Below, in pieces: positions 17,843 through 26,761 of a DNA stretch of 64,000 nt. Location: NCBI RefSeq assembly GCF_007747995.1, contig NZ_CP036276.1, positions 1,541,001-1,605,000 of the forward strand, written 5' to 3'. How positions within the stretch are numbered: the stretch's first letter is position 1; every line of letters begins with the position of its first letter. Source of the stretch: Symmachiella dynata (GTDB lineage: Bacteria; Planctomycetota; Planctomycetia; Planctomycetales; Planctomycetaceae). The notes under the pieces are model-generated. The model made no database searches. It was not told the origin of the DNA and worked only from the letters and a program-made list of their open reading frames with translations. The position numbers and the translations under genes are program-made.

Positions 17843-19246
17843 TTAAACGGGGTTCACGTGACTCTTTGCCGCGCTACCCGCATGCAGTCGTCGCAGCGGT
17901 CTTACGGGCACCGGTTTTTGTAATACGGGACCGGCGGATTCCACTTCGGTCTCACTGTAGGAAACGATGTATCCCACGACCCCGCCGGTGGTCATGACAT
18001 AAAACGGGTTGGGCATGGCGTTCGGGAGGCAATCAATGGCGAACAACGTGATGGCGATAGAGAACGCAAGCACGGGTGCGATTTCCGGCGACATAAGCTT
18101 GCGCACCGGAAATGTTTTGATGAGTAGTCCCAAGGGGGTTAACAGTAAGACAAATAGCGCGACCAATCCGAAGACGCCATATTGGCCAAGTTGAATGATC
18201 CACAGGCCGTCGGTGACCGAAATGTCTTTCCCAAATTGGTCGTACACCCGCGAGCGTCCCCACCCCCCCCAGCCAAAAGCAGGTTTCTGCAATGCCTTGT
18301 TGACGAGGATGTCTTCATTCTGAAAGCGAAACTCAAGCGACTGTGCACGTTCTCCGCTGATGCTTTTTGCCATTTCGACAGCGGGCTGCCAGCCTTGATC
18401 CCCAATGGAACGGATGACGATATACGCCGGTGCCACTAAAAGAAGAGCCAGCAGCGCCAAGCGGTTCTTCAAAACGGACGTCCAGGCCAGGACACCTAAT
18501 CCAGCGGCCAATAGCAACAACGCCCCCGTCGACCGGCAGAAGATCGTTGTCACCACTAAGGCAACCAGGGGTAACCCCGTTCCCATTTTTCCCCAATGTT
18601 TCCAGACACCCTTCCACCACAGCCAGATGCCGATCAAGGAAGCTGTGGTCATCCATAACCCGAGTTGCAAGCCGGAATCAAGAAACACAGCAGGCCGCCA
18701 TCCCCCCAGACGCATGCCACCGGAGCGATAGCTTTCGCCATAAACCAAGGCATGCAGTTGGGGACTCATACGGATCTCGAACCAACACAAGGGGAGATAA
18801 ATAAGCGTCGCTGCCAGGAGTGTGGTGGCGGCGAACTTGGCCGACGCTGAGTCGACGATATAGGCCCGCCCCAATAAATAGGGACCGCCCCAAGTGACAA
18901 TCGTCGCCAGCATGACCGAACCGGCGTCATAGGGGCCGAGGTTGTTCGTCAATGACGAAATTGCCGGAGCAATGCACACCAGGACAATCGGCAAATCGTA
19001 GCGGCAGGGCCGCAGGGAGGTGAACCGCTCCAGGTCGAAGACAACCGTCGCGGCGATGATCGCATAGCAGGTGAGCGACATTTTGGAAATGTCAGGCAAC
19101 CCGCTGATCGGGTACGTCTTAAACGGCAGAAACAACCAGCCGACGACGAACGCCACCACGACCGCTTTATCGGACTTCAACTTGGAGAAGAGTCCGATGA
19201 CCAGCAGTGGCCACGCAAGCATGACAATGTCGGCAAGAATGGTCAT
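17843..19246 (-). CDS. O-antigen polymerase/ligase-like membrane protein (Wzy family)
   Basis: About ten hydrophobic segments cover most of the protein. A large hydrophilic loop near residues 290-340 contains SLEFRFQNEDILVNKALQKPAFGWGGWG split over the region, which is the Wzy_C-type pattern (R, then P-x-x-G-x-G). Such proteins polymerise lipid-linked repeat units on the periplasmic face. The start is placed at ATG 19246 because it overlaps the TGA of the upstream glycosyltransferase as ATGA, which implies translational coupling. It is unusual next to an ABC-type exporter (Wzm/Wzt). Confidence 0.85.
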   Translation of the reverse strand: MTILADIVMLAWPLLVIGLFSKLKSDKAVVVAFVVGWLFLPFKTYPISGLPDISKMSLTCYAIIAATVVFDLERFTSLRPCRYDLPIVLVCIAPAISSLTNNLGPYDAGSVMLATIVTWGGPYLLGRAYIVDSASAKFAATTLLAATLIYLPLCWFEIRMSPQLHALVYGESYRSGGMRLGGWRPAVFLDSGLQLGLWMTTASLIGIWLWWKGVWKHWGKMGTGLPLVALVVTTIFCRSTGALLLLAAGLGVLAWTSVLKNRLALLALLLVAPAYIVIRSIGDQGWQPAVEMAKSISGERAQSLEFRFQNEDILVNKALQKPAFGWGGWGRSRVYDQFGKDISVTDGLWIIQLGQYGVFGLVALFVLLLTPLGLLIKTFPVRKLMSPEIAPVLAFSIAITLFAIDCLPNAMPNPFYVMTTGGVVGYIVSYSETEVESAGPVLQKPVPVRPLRRLHAGSAAKSHVNPV

Positions 19247-20532
19247 GTTCCCGCCTTCCATTGCGCAATCACACTTTGGTAAAACTCCGCCGTTTGTTCG
19301 GCAATTTTACGGGGGTGAAATCGCTGATTCGAATCTTCGGCAGCAGCGGCGCCTAATTGTGCCGCTAAGCCGCGGTCAGCTAGGATCCGTCCGACTCCCG
19401 CAGCCAATGATTCCGGGTTATCAGGCTGCACGAGCACGCCGGTTTTGTCGTCGAGAATAATTTCCGGAATCCCGCCGACACGCGTCGCCACAATCGGACA
19501 GCCACAGGCCACAGATTCCAGCGCTGAGTAGGGGAAGTTGTCGAATGACGACGGAATGACGGTTACTGCTGCGCGCCGCCGCCATGTCTCAATCGTGGAC
19601 GGTGCCTGTTTTCCCAGATAATTGATGCGCTGTGCTACGGATTCGTCGAGATGTTCTGCGACAAATTCAGCGAACTTGACAACTTGGTCGTCTTGGGAAC
19701 GAATTCCCGTATCAGGACCGATGAACACGAGACGCGCGTCGGGGAATTGTTCCACAATGCGCTGGAAGGCGAGCAGCATCGTGTCGCCTCCTTTGTGCCG
19801 GTCAAACCGTCCGACAAACAGAATGGTCCGCTCCTCCGCTTCGTCCGCATTCCAACACATATCGCTGGAATAAACCGGAGCTGGATTGGGGATCACGGCT
19901 GCGTGGGGAAGTTCCAAATTGTAGTATTCGCGTGTCGTGTCCAGCACTTTTTGGCTACAAGCGGTCACTGCGCAAGCCGCTTCGATGGCCTTGCCTTCGG
20001 CTTTGACGCGACGGGCGAACGCTTTGTCTTGTTTCACACCGTTGGCTTGGCCGTTCAAAAACCATGGCCCGTGCAGTCGCACCACCACAGGGAAGGGGAC
20101 CCGTTGCGCCACATGACGAGCCAAACCGAACGATTCTTCCATTTCCAAAAGATTGACCGCCCCATCGCTGCCCGTTTGCGTCAATGCATGTGCGATGCCC
20201 CGTCCCGCGCGTCGGCAGTTCCGCTCGGCATCGTCTTTGGAAATGATTCGCGTCAGGCGGTCGCTAATGCGACTGATCACACTCTCGCAAGGAGACCACT
20301 GGGTGACCCCGGCATCGTCCGCGTACCGCATCGCTGTCGACTTGGCCCGCGTCACAACCAGCGGTGAATGACCGTCGCGCCGCAATTGTTGTTCGAGAAC
20401 GGAAACGTAGGTCACAATTCCATTGCTGGTTTCGGTGGCCGGCCAATTCGGCGTAAACAGCGCGCAACGTAACTTTCCGAGTTGAGATTCCCGATTCACG
20501 GTGCCGTTTTTTGGTGAAGTCTGCGTCGCCAT
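19243..20532 (-). CDS. GT4 family glycosyltransferase
   Basis: A GT-B enzyme of 429 residues. The acceptor domain has VVRLHGPWFLNG, the donor domain TILFVGRFDRHKGGDTMLLAF and the loop SSFDNFPYSALESVACGCPIVATRVGGIPEII, all typical of GT4. It lies 6 bp after the GT2 gene and overlaps the polymerase gene by 4 bases. It probably adds one sugar of the repeat unit. Confidence 0.93.
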   Translation of the reverse strand: MATQTSPKNGTVNRESQLGKLRCALFTPNWPATETSNGIVTYVSVLEQQLRRDGHSPLVVTRAKSTAMRYADDAGVTQWSPCESVISRISDRLTRIISKDDAERNCRRAGRGIAHALTQTGSDGAVNLLEMEESFGLARHVAQRVPFPVVVRLHGPWFLNGQANGVKQDKAFARRVKAEGKAIEAACAVTACSQKVLDTTREYYNLELPHAAVIPNPAPVYSSDMCWNADEAEERTILFVGRFDRHKGGDTMLLAFQRIVEQFPDARLVFIGPDTGIRSQDDQVVKFAEFVAEHLDESVAQRINYLGKQAPSTIETWRRRAAVTVIPSSFDNFPYSALESVACGCPIVATRVGGIPEIILDDKTGVLVQPDNPESLAAGVGRILADRGLAAQLGAAAAEDSNQRFHPRKIAEQTAEFYQSVIAQWKAGT

Positions 20533-20538
20533 CGTGTC

Positions 20539-21444
20539 TCATCTTCCTCGGAGTGCGCAACAAAAGGCGCGCCATGCCGTCAAATCAAACGGCCGTTGCA
20601 AAATACTCAACATTGCATAGCGACGAGCCGTCGAAATATTGCCGTCGCCCAATGCCCACCACGTCCAGGCCAAATGCTGGCTGGCGACCGTGGGCAAGTT
20701 GGCATTGGAAAATTTCTCGCAGTTTGGCGTCTGTTCGCCGCGTCGCTGTGCGGCGGACTGCATTGCTGTAATGGCCGAGCGAACCTGCCGGTCTTTTTGC
20801 AGCCAACCGACCTTTTGGGAATGGAACCGGTATTGGATCAGCACCTCGTCCATGTTGGCCAGCCGTCCGACTTCGGCCAAACGCAACCATAAGTCGAGGT
20901 CCTCGGCGCCATACAGGTTCTCGTCGTATTCCCCCACAGCTTCAATGGCTTCGCGTCGCATCAAAACCGAAGGGTGGCAAATCATCCCTTCCCCTTTTTG
21001 CAGATGCGCTGCATCAATATCTTCGTGTTTGAGCGGTGGAGTAAAACGCCGTAGCGGCCGGTCTTGGGGATCAATCCACAGTTGCGCCGTGCCGACGGCT
21101 AAGATGTCGTCGTGTCGCGCCAGGAATCGCATTTGTTTTTCAAACCGTTCCGGCAGTGCAATGTCGTCGGCATCCATACGTGCAATGAAATCGCCGCGAG
21201 CCTCTGCGAGCATCTCGTTGAGGGTCACCACGTAACCTTTGTTTTCGCGGCTGCGCAACACGATGCGGGAATCGCGGTCCGCGATGCTTTGAAGAATACT
21301 CAAGCTGCCATCGGTCGATCCGTCATCCACGATCAGGAATTCAAAATCGCCGAATGTTTGCGCAAGAATACTTTCCACCGCTTTGGCGATGTAGCGTTCC
21401 GCATTGTAAACCGGCAGAATCACTGAGATTTCTGGTGCACTCAT
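20539..21444 (-). CDS. GT2 family glycosyltransferase
   Basis: The N-terminal sequence EISVILPVYNAERYIAKAVESI and FEFLIVDDGSTDGS mark the nucleotide-binding half of a GT-A enzyme, and ARMDADDIALPERF carries the metal-binding DxD. No membrane segments are evident. The gene overlaps the preceding sulfotransferase gene by 4 bases (ATGA) and is followed 6 bp later by the GT4 gene, inside the same operon. Confidence 0.93.
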   Translation of the reverse strand: MSAPEISVILPVYNAERYIAKAVESILAQTFGDFEFLIVDDGSTDGSLSILQSIADRDSRIVLRSRENKGYVVTLNEMLAEARGDFIARMDADDIALPERFEKQMRFLARHDDILAVGTAQLWIDPQDRPLRRFTPPLKHEDIDAAHLQKGEGMICHPSVLMRREAIEAVGEYDENLYGAEDLDLWLRLAEVGRLANMDEVLIQYRFHSQKVGWLQKDRQVRSAITAMQSAAQRRGEQTPNCEKFSNANLPTVASQHLAWTWWALGDGNISTARRYAMLSILQRPFDLTAWRAFCCALRGR

Positions 21445-22256
21445 GATGTCGCAATCACTCCATTTCTATCCGCACGTTCCCCCAAATGTTGTCGAGCCAC
21501 CGATTGCAACAACCGGTGCAATCGACCAGCCTTGGCTTCAAGCCGGTTGTTTTCGGTGACTGTTTTCTTGGAGCGGCGGACGTTGGGATCGATTTGGGTG
21601 AAATCGAGCTCGCATTCCACAAACGACTCGAGTTCACTGTGTCCCTCTCCGGCAAGGATTTGATCGGAGTCGACCAGCAAAAAGCGCGGATCGTTTTCGG
21701 CCCACCGCAGTAGTCGGGTGTAGGTGCGAATCCAAGTCTGCAGCAAGGCGGGGCGTTTGAATGCCAGATGCGGATCGTACGATTCCTGAGCATCGCGAAG
21801 CATGCTGTCTACGGTGCGAAACGGGCAGCGGAAGACGATCAAGAAACGCGTGTTCGCAGGAAGGTAGGGTTTCCAAGTCGACAACGTTGCGCTAAATCGT
21901 GGATCCTTAAAGCAGAAGGGTTGGTTCGCACACAGTTGTTCAATCAACGCGCGCTCATCCGGCTGAACCCGTACCGCTCGTGCTGCATACGGCAACACCG
22001 CCCAAAACGCACGCCAGTCGTAATGGGTGCTGGGGTAGATAAATCGTCGCAGGCGATACGTCCCGCGTGGGTAGAGCAGGCGGAAGATGATTTTGTTATT
22101 CAGCCCGTTGATGTCCTGCGATTCGTAATACCCAAAAGGATTCGCCGGTGTCGCTTTGATCAGCTGGTCGCCGAAAAATGCACCGGTATTACGAAAGCAG
22201 GCGGTCACCATGCTCGTGCCGCTCCGGCCGGTTCCGAGAATCATCGTGTTTTGCAT
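21441..22256 (-). CDS. sulfotransferase family protein
   Basis: TMILGTGRSGTSMV near the N-terminus is the PAPS 5'-phosphosulfate loop. FCFKDPRFSATL and FLIVFRCPFRTVDSML downstream fit the 3'-phosphate site. The start is ATG 22256: a strong GGGAGG ribosome site is 6-7 bases upstream, and the ATG shares an A with the TGA of the Wzt-like gene (TGATG). An open frame continues 16 codons further up but has no such site. With the unrelated sulfotransferase at 10543 it indicates a sulfated polymer. Confidence 0.88.
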   Translation of the reverse strand: MQNTMILGTGRSGTSMVTACFRNTGAFFGDQLIKATPANPFGYYESQDINGLNNKIIFRLLYPRGTYRLRRFIYPSTHYDWRAFWAVLPYAARAVRVQPDERALIEQLCANQPFCFKDPRFSATLSTWKPYLPANTRFLIVFRCPFRTVDSMLRDAQESYDPHLAFKRPALLQTWIRTYTRLLRWAENDPRFLLVDSDQILAGEGHSELESFVECELDFTQIDPNVRRSKKTVTENNRLEAKAGRLHRLLQSVARQHLGERADRNGVIATS

Positions 22257-23539
22257 CAGACACCTCCCGTAAGCGCCGGTTCGGTATTGTTCCGAAACGA
22301 CCAATCCGACGGAGCCACCGCTGCGGGATTGCCGGCCGCCGTGTACGTATATTCCGGATCGTGCGGCAAATCACTCACGTGAAATGAAATGCAGCGTTCG
22401 TGCTCATCAATCGCACCCCGACCGCGGACCCACAATCCAATCGTCAAGAAATACTGTCCCGGTCGCAGGACATTGATCGGAAAAGAACAGGTCACGTCGC
22501 GTCTGCCGGGGCTTTCGAAAAATGCAGTGGGTAATCCCACGGTATTGCTGACCAGGATCAAACGGCCGCTCAAATCGAAGATCCGCAGCGAAGCCGAGGC
22601 CAGGGGCAACGGACGGCGGACTTCCCAGGAACTGGTCACCGACCATGGCTCGCCAAAACGGACCACCGCGACCGAATCGCCGCTGGAATCATGCACCGCC
22701 GCCGACAGCAACGACGCCTCGCGATCCTCATCAATTTTGGGTTCAAAGTAATGCTTCAGGTCGGAACTGCCGCATTGCAGGTACTCGTCGACCACATTGG
22801 CAGTCGGGCCGGAGTTCACCAATTGCCCGTCACGAAACATCAGCGCTCGCTGACACAGTTCGGTCACCGCCGACATGTTGTGGCTGACAAACAAAACGGT
22901 GCGGCCTTCTCCGGTGGAGACCTCTTGCATCTTGCCCAGGCATTTCTTTTGAAACTGGGCATCGCCGACCGCCAACACTTCGTCGACAATCAAAATCTCC
23001 GGTTCCAGGTGGGCCGCCACGGCAAAGGCCAAGCGGACGTACATGCCGCTCGAATATCGTTTGACCGGAGTGTCCAGGAACTGCTCCACTTCGGCAAAGG
23101 CGACGATTTCGTCGAACTTGCGATCGATTTCGACCTTCTTCATGCCCAAGATCGACCCGTTGAGGTAGATGTTCTCACGGCCTGAGAGCTCGGGATGAAA
23201 TCCGGTCCCCACCTCTAATAACGAGGCGACTCTGCCGCGCAGGACCGCCCGCCCCGAAGTTGGTTCGGTGATGCGGCTGAGGATCTTCAGCAATGTGCTT
23301 TTGCCAGCTCCATTGCGGCCGATCAGGCCGACCACTTCACCCCGTTTGATATCAAACGAGACATCCTTAACGGCCCAAAACAACTCATCGTTCCCACCAC
23401 CGCTCAAGTGACGGAAGCGGCGCAGTGGAGCTTTGGCCATGCCCACCAGCGCATCGCGGAAGGTGGGGTACTGCTCTTCCTGTTGGCCGAGGCGATAAGC
23501 TTTGCCGAGGTTTTCGACGGTGATAATAGGTTTGTTCAT
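22256..23539 (-). CDS. polysaccharide ABC transporter ATP-binding protein with C-terminal recognition domain (Wzt type)
   Basis: The ATPase (about residues 1-245) has Walker A GLIGRNGAGKSTLLKIL, the signature region YSSGMYVRLAFAVAAHL and Walker B EILIVDEVLAVGD. Residues about 280-420 form a separate beta-rich domain, as in Wzt proteins that bind the non-reducing end of their glycan before export. The start is set at the ATG giving MNKPIITVENLGKAY, although the frame is open for 37 more codons. It pairs with the permease gene upstream. The ATP binding protein powers export of the polymer across the inner membrane. Confidence 0.93.
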   Translation of the reverse strand: MNKPIITVENLGKAYRLGQQEEQYPTFRDALVGMAKAPLRRFRHLSGGGNDELFWAVKDVSFDIKRGEVVGLIGRNGAGKSTLLKILSRITEPTSGRAVLRGRVASLLEVGTGFHPELSGRENIYLNGSILGMKKVEIDRKFDEIVAFAEVEQFLDTPVKRYSSGMYVRLAFAVAAHLEPEILIVDEVLAVGDAQFQKKCLGKMQEVSTGEGRTVLFVSHNMSAVTELCQRALMFRDGQLVNSGPTANVVDEYLQCGSSDLKHYFEPKIDEDREASLLSAAVHDSSGDSVAVVRFGEPWSVTSSWEVRRPLPLASASLRIFDLSGRLILVSNTVGLPTAFFESPGRRDVTCSFPINVLRPGQYFLTIGLWVRGRGAIDEHERCISFHVSDLPHDPEYTYTAAGNPAAVAPSDWSFRNNTEPALTGGV

Positions 23540-23597
23540 AGTCGACTTTGAGTGAAAACAAAACGCGAACCGACCAGGTTTGGCTTGTAGCGAACTG

Positions 23598-24551
23598 TTA
23601 GGCGATGTCGGCAAATCGCCTTTCGGTTTTCCGGAAATACATGACGCCATAAACCAGCAGCGCGGCCGTACTGAGCGTCGAGATGCAGAGCATGGCCCAG
23701 GGAAACGGGGTGCCGAAGATCACGCTGCGAAAACCTTCAATAATCCCCGCCAGCGGATTCAACGCATAAAAGTACCGATAACGTTCAGGAACGATTGCCG
23801 TGGGGTAAACAACCGGGCTGACAAATTGCCATGCCTGGACCATAAACGGAATCACGAACCGAAAATCGCGATAGGTGACTGTCAGCGCCGACAACGTGAA
23901 TGCAATTCCCAGCGATGCCGCCCAGGCCAATAGAATCAGTAAGGGCAACAGCACAATTCGGGGTGAGGGAACAACACCGTAAATGGCCATCATCACCGCG
24001 AACACACCGAAGGAGATGGCCATATCAACCAGCCCACTGGTGACGGTGGCTGTAGGAACAAACAGTCGCGGGAAATAGATTTTTGTTAGCAGTTGGCGTT
24101 GGCTGACGAGCGTTTGACCGCCGACCGAAATTGCATTCGAGAAGAACAGCCACGGCAACAAACCGGCGTAGACGTAAACGGGATAGACTGCTATTAACTC
24201 TGCGGGAAGTTCGTTTTTAAGTCCTGCAAAGTTTCCAAAAATGACGGTGAAAATGGTCACGCTAAACACGGGAACGAGGACTGCCCAAGCAACACCCAGG
24301 ACCGTTTGTTTGTAGCGGACTTTGATGTCCCGCCAGACCAGGAACCAGAGCAATTCGTGAAACAGCCACAACTCGCGGAAATCGACGGCAACCCAGCCGG
24401 ATTTTGGCTCGATGACCAATTCCACGTTTGCGCCGTGATCCGTGCTTTGCGCGGCAGAAGGCATTTTCTCGGGGCCGAGGGCGTCCGTCGCCGCATGGAG
24501 CAGCGATGTTTCCTGGTTCGGTCGTTGGGTTGTGGTGATTCCGTCGTTCAT
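23598..24551 (-). CDS. polysaccharide ABC transporter permease (Wzm type)
   Basis: This ABC-2 type permease carries WLFHELLWFLVWRDIKVRYKQ, split as the usual amphipathic entry sequence, and six membrane segments, with FMVQAWQFVSPVVYPTAIVP and LNPLAGIIEGFR in the last third, both typical of O-antigen exporters. ATG 24551 is chosen; a longer frame to 24644 exists but begins with atypical sequence. It lies about 60 bp upstream of the Wzt gene and about 105 bp after the sigma54 activator gene, so co-transcription with the activator is possible. Confidence 0.92.
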   Translation of the reverse strand: MNDGITTTQRPNQETSLLHAATDALGPEKMPSAAQSTDHGANVELVIEPKSGWVAVDFRELWLFHELLWFLVWRDIKVRYKQTVLGVAWAVLVPVFSVTIFTVIFGNFAGLKNELPAELIAVYPVYVYAGLLPWLFFSNAISVGGQTLVSQRQLLTKIYFPRLFVPTATVTSGLVDMAISFGVFAVMMAIYGVVPSPRIVLLPLLILLAWAASLGIAFTLSALTVTYRDFRFVIPFMVQAWQFVSPVVYPTAIVPERYRYFYALNPLAGIIEGFRSVIFGTPFPWAMLCISTLSTAALLVYGVMYFRKTERRFADIA

Positions 24552-24656
24552 GGCAAGTCGGTCAAGCAAGGCAACGCGTGAGGAATGTCGGGTGAAAACG
24601 CTGTGAATGCTCCTGGTGGAGAATCCGCAGTCCAGCACCGACACGGCAATCCGTGA

Positions 24657-26327
24657 TTATTTGGGCGTTTTTCGACGACGATGACTTTTGTGCGGAATGT
24701 CGTATCGCTTGATCTTGCGATAGAGCGTGGCCTGTCCCAGTCCCACTAAATTGGCCGCATCGACGACATGCCCATCAGCACGTTGCAATGCATCGATGAT
24801 GGCCGCCCGCTCAAATCGCTGCACTTCCGAGAGTGGAGTTCTCATGACCGAAACCGAGGAATCGTTCTCCTGCGGTTTGTGCTCGATGGTCCCTCCATTC
24901 GAAGAGGCCATGTGGCCGTTGGTCGGTGCGGAAGGGACATGGGGGCTGGGAGCAGTGCATGACGGCGAGTGAAACTCAGCGGGAATGTCCAACGGCTCCA
25001 CGAGTTTGCCCTTAGCAAAAATCGCGATCCGTTCGACGGCATTTTCCAACTGCCGAATATTGCCCGGCCAATCGTAGTCGTAGAGCACTTGCATCGCTTC
25101 GGCGGTAAAGCCTTGGACGCTACGGTTGTGTCGCTCCACGGAGCGAGAGAGGAACAATTCGGACAGTTCAGCAATGTCCTCCCGCCGCTCGGAAAGTGGC
25201 GGAAGATGGATCGGAACGACATTCAGCCGATAGAAGAGGTCACTGCGGAGTTTGCCGTCGCGAATGACCGATTCCGGGTCATGGTTCGAGGCGGCAATGA
25301 TCCGCACATCGACTTGCTTTTCAGTTTGGTCGCCCACACGGCGGACGGTTCCTTCTTGGAGAAAACGGAGCAGCTTGGGCTGGAGTGTGACCTCCATTTC
25401 GCTGATTTCGTCGAGAAACAGCGTGCCGTTGTCGGCCGTTTCACAGAGTCCTTCTTTGGTATGTGTGGCGTGTGTGAACGAACCTTTGACATGACCGAAC
25501 AACAAACTCTCGGCCAATCCTTCGGGGATGGCCGACATGTTGACGGGGATGTAGTCGGTCTCTTTCCGCAAACTGCAGCGGTGAATGGCGCGGGCGACCA
25601 TTTCCTTGCCCGTTCCGCTTTGTCCCCAAATCATCACGGTGGCGTGTGTGGTGGCGACTTCCAGGACCTGGCGTCGCACTGATTCCATCGTCGTGCTGGA
25701 ACCACGCAGGTACATACGAAGCCAATGCGACAGACTCTCTGTGTTGCCCTTTTTATCACACGAGGTGGAGTGTCGCCGGTGGGGATGCGAATCGCCGTTT
25801 CTCCGTATAGACGTTTGGGCGGCGTTGTCCAAAATCGGGGATGACTCGCCCGTGAAGGAGCCGTTGGTCGAAGCGGAATATCCAGCCCCTCCCTCCGGCA
25901 GTTCGGGTGTGCTGGAAAATCGCGGCGCACTGGAACTGCGGCTGGTTAGCTCGTCCACCAGCGATTTCACTTCCAAGGGACGGAGATCACCTTGGAGCAC
26001 GTCAAACGCACCCATCTTCAGCGCGCGCACGACGCGGCTGATATTGGTGTCATCGGTCGCCATCCAACCTGCGACGGGATGCTTTTGCGCCCAGTTGGCA
26101 ACAACTTGCTCTCCCTCTTCGGACAATCCTGTCAGATTCACGATGATACCGTCGAAGCGATCGAGCGGTTCGATGAATTGAAAAGGAGATCCGTTGCTTC
26201 TTGTTGCGACAACACATTCGCAACCATGCCCATCAAATTGCCTAATAATTTGGCGAATTGATGAGTCGTCGAACAGGGCGAATAAAACCCTGGCTTTATT
26301 TGAATGCATCTTATCGATCGAATCCAT
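24657..26327 (-). CDS. sigma54-dependent activator with pseudo-receiver domain
   Basis: Residues 11-130 fold like a response-regulator receiver: an acidic pair at Asp20-Asp21 and ALKMGAFDVL near the end, but the phospho-acceptor position is Asn64 (GIIVNLTG) and the usual Lys region reads QGD. The AAA+ domain has Walker A GQSGTGKE (235-242), the sigma54-contact loop GSFTHA (282-287, family consensus GAFTGA) and Walker B GTLFLDEI. A Ser/Pro-rich linker (about 131-200) separates the two. The C-terminus carries a Fis-type helix-turn-helix (QRADGHVVDAANLVGLGQATLYRKI). It probably switches on glycan and PEP-CTERM genes without phosphorylation. Confidence 0.93.
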   Translation of the reverse strand: MDSIDKMHSNKARVLFALFDDSSIRQIIRQFDGHGCECVVATRSNGSPFQFIEPLDRFDGIIVNLTGLSEEGEQVVANWAQKHPVAGWMATDDTNISRVVRALKMGAFDVLQGDLRPLEVKSLVDELTSRSSSAPRFSSTPELPEGGAGYSASTNGSFTGESSPILDNAAQTSIRRNGDSHPHRRHSTSCDKKGNTESLSHWLRMYLRGSSTTMESVRRQVLEVATTHATVMIWGQSGTGKEMVARAIHRCSLRKETDYIPVNMSAIPEGLAESLLFGHVKGSFTHATHTKEGLCETADNGTLFLDEISEMEVTLQPKLLRFLQEGTVRRVGDQTEKQVDVRIIAASNHDPESVIRDGKLRSDLFYRLNVVPIHLPPLSERREDIAELSELFLSRSVERHNRSVQGFTAEAMQVLYDYDWPGNIRQLENAVERIAIFAKGKLVEPLDIPAEFHSPSCTAPSPHVPSAPTNGHMASSNGGTIEHKPQENDSSVSVMRTPLSEVQRFERAAIIDALQRADGHVVDAANLVGLGQATLYRKIKRYDIPHKSHRRRKTPK

Positions 26328-26461
26328 TTTAGAGTGCTATTCCTATCCATGTACGATTCCGCAGTGTGTGGCAAGCACCGAAACCCGATTAGGGGCTTGG
26401 TGTTCAATCAAATCTTGTCAGCACACAATACGATCCCGGGCCCGCGTAGTAGATTGTACTG

Positions 26462-26478
26462 ATGCAAATTCCTTGCCT
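26462..26478 (-). promoter_or_regulatory. candidate sigma54 promoter of the activator gene
   Basis: On the - strand the sequence reads AGGCAAGGAATTTGCAT, with GG-N10-GC spacing and an intact TTTGCA at -12; the -24 element has two mismatches. Transcription would start near 26452, about 125 nt before the activator. This would make the activator autoregulated. Confidence 0.3.
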
Positions 26479-26741
26479 AATCCTCCAAAAGAGTCCCAAT
26501 TTGTCGAAAATTAATCGTGACGACAGGGCTGTCTCGTTTGATGAAACGGCGCAGGTTCCTGTTCGGTGAACTTCCACGCGCAACATGTGCCCAACAATGG
26601 CACGAGCTTGTGATAGTGCGTTTGCAATCCATTGGCGCAACTAAAGGTTGTATGGCGTGATGGCGTCGAAAAAGCCGGGCGAACAACACCTGGAAGGTGT
26701 CCGCTTTACGGAATGAGTGGGTACTGATCGTCTAGGCTGGA

Positions 26742-26761
26742 AGTCAAAACCCGTTTTGACT
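26742..26761. promoter_or_regulatory. perfect palindrome, possible activator binding site
   Basis: AGTCAAAAC-CC-GTTTTGACT is a 9-bp inverted repeat with a 2-bp centre, the size and symmetry of a dimeric Fis-type helix-turn-helix site. It lies in the gap between the activator gene and the PEP-CTERM gene. No second copy was noticed. Confidence 0.35.
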
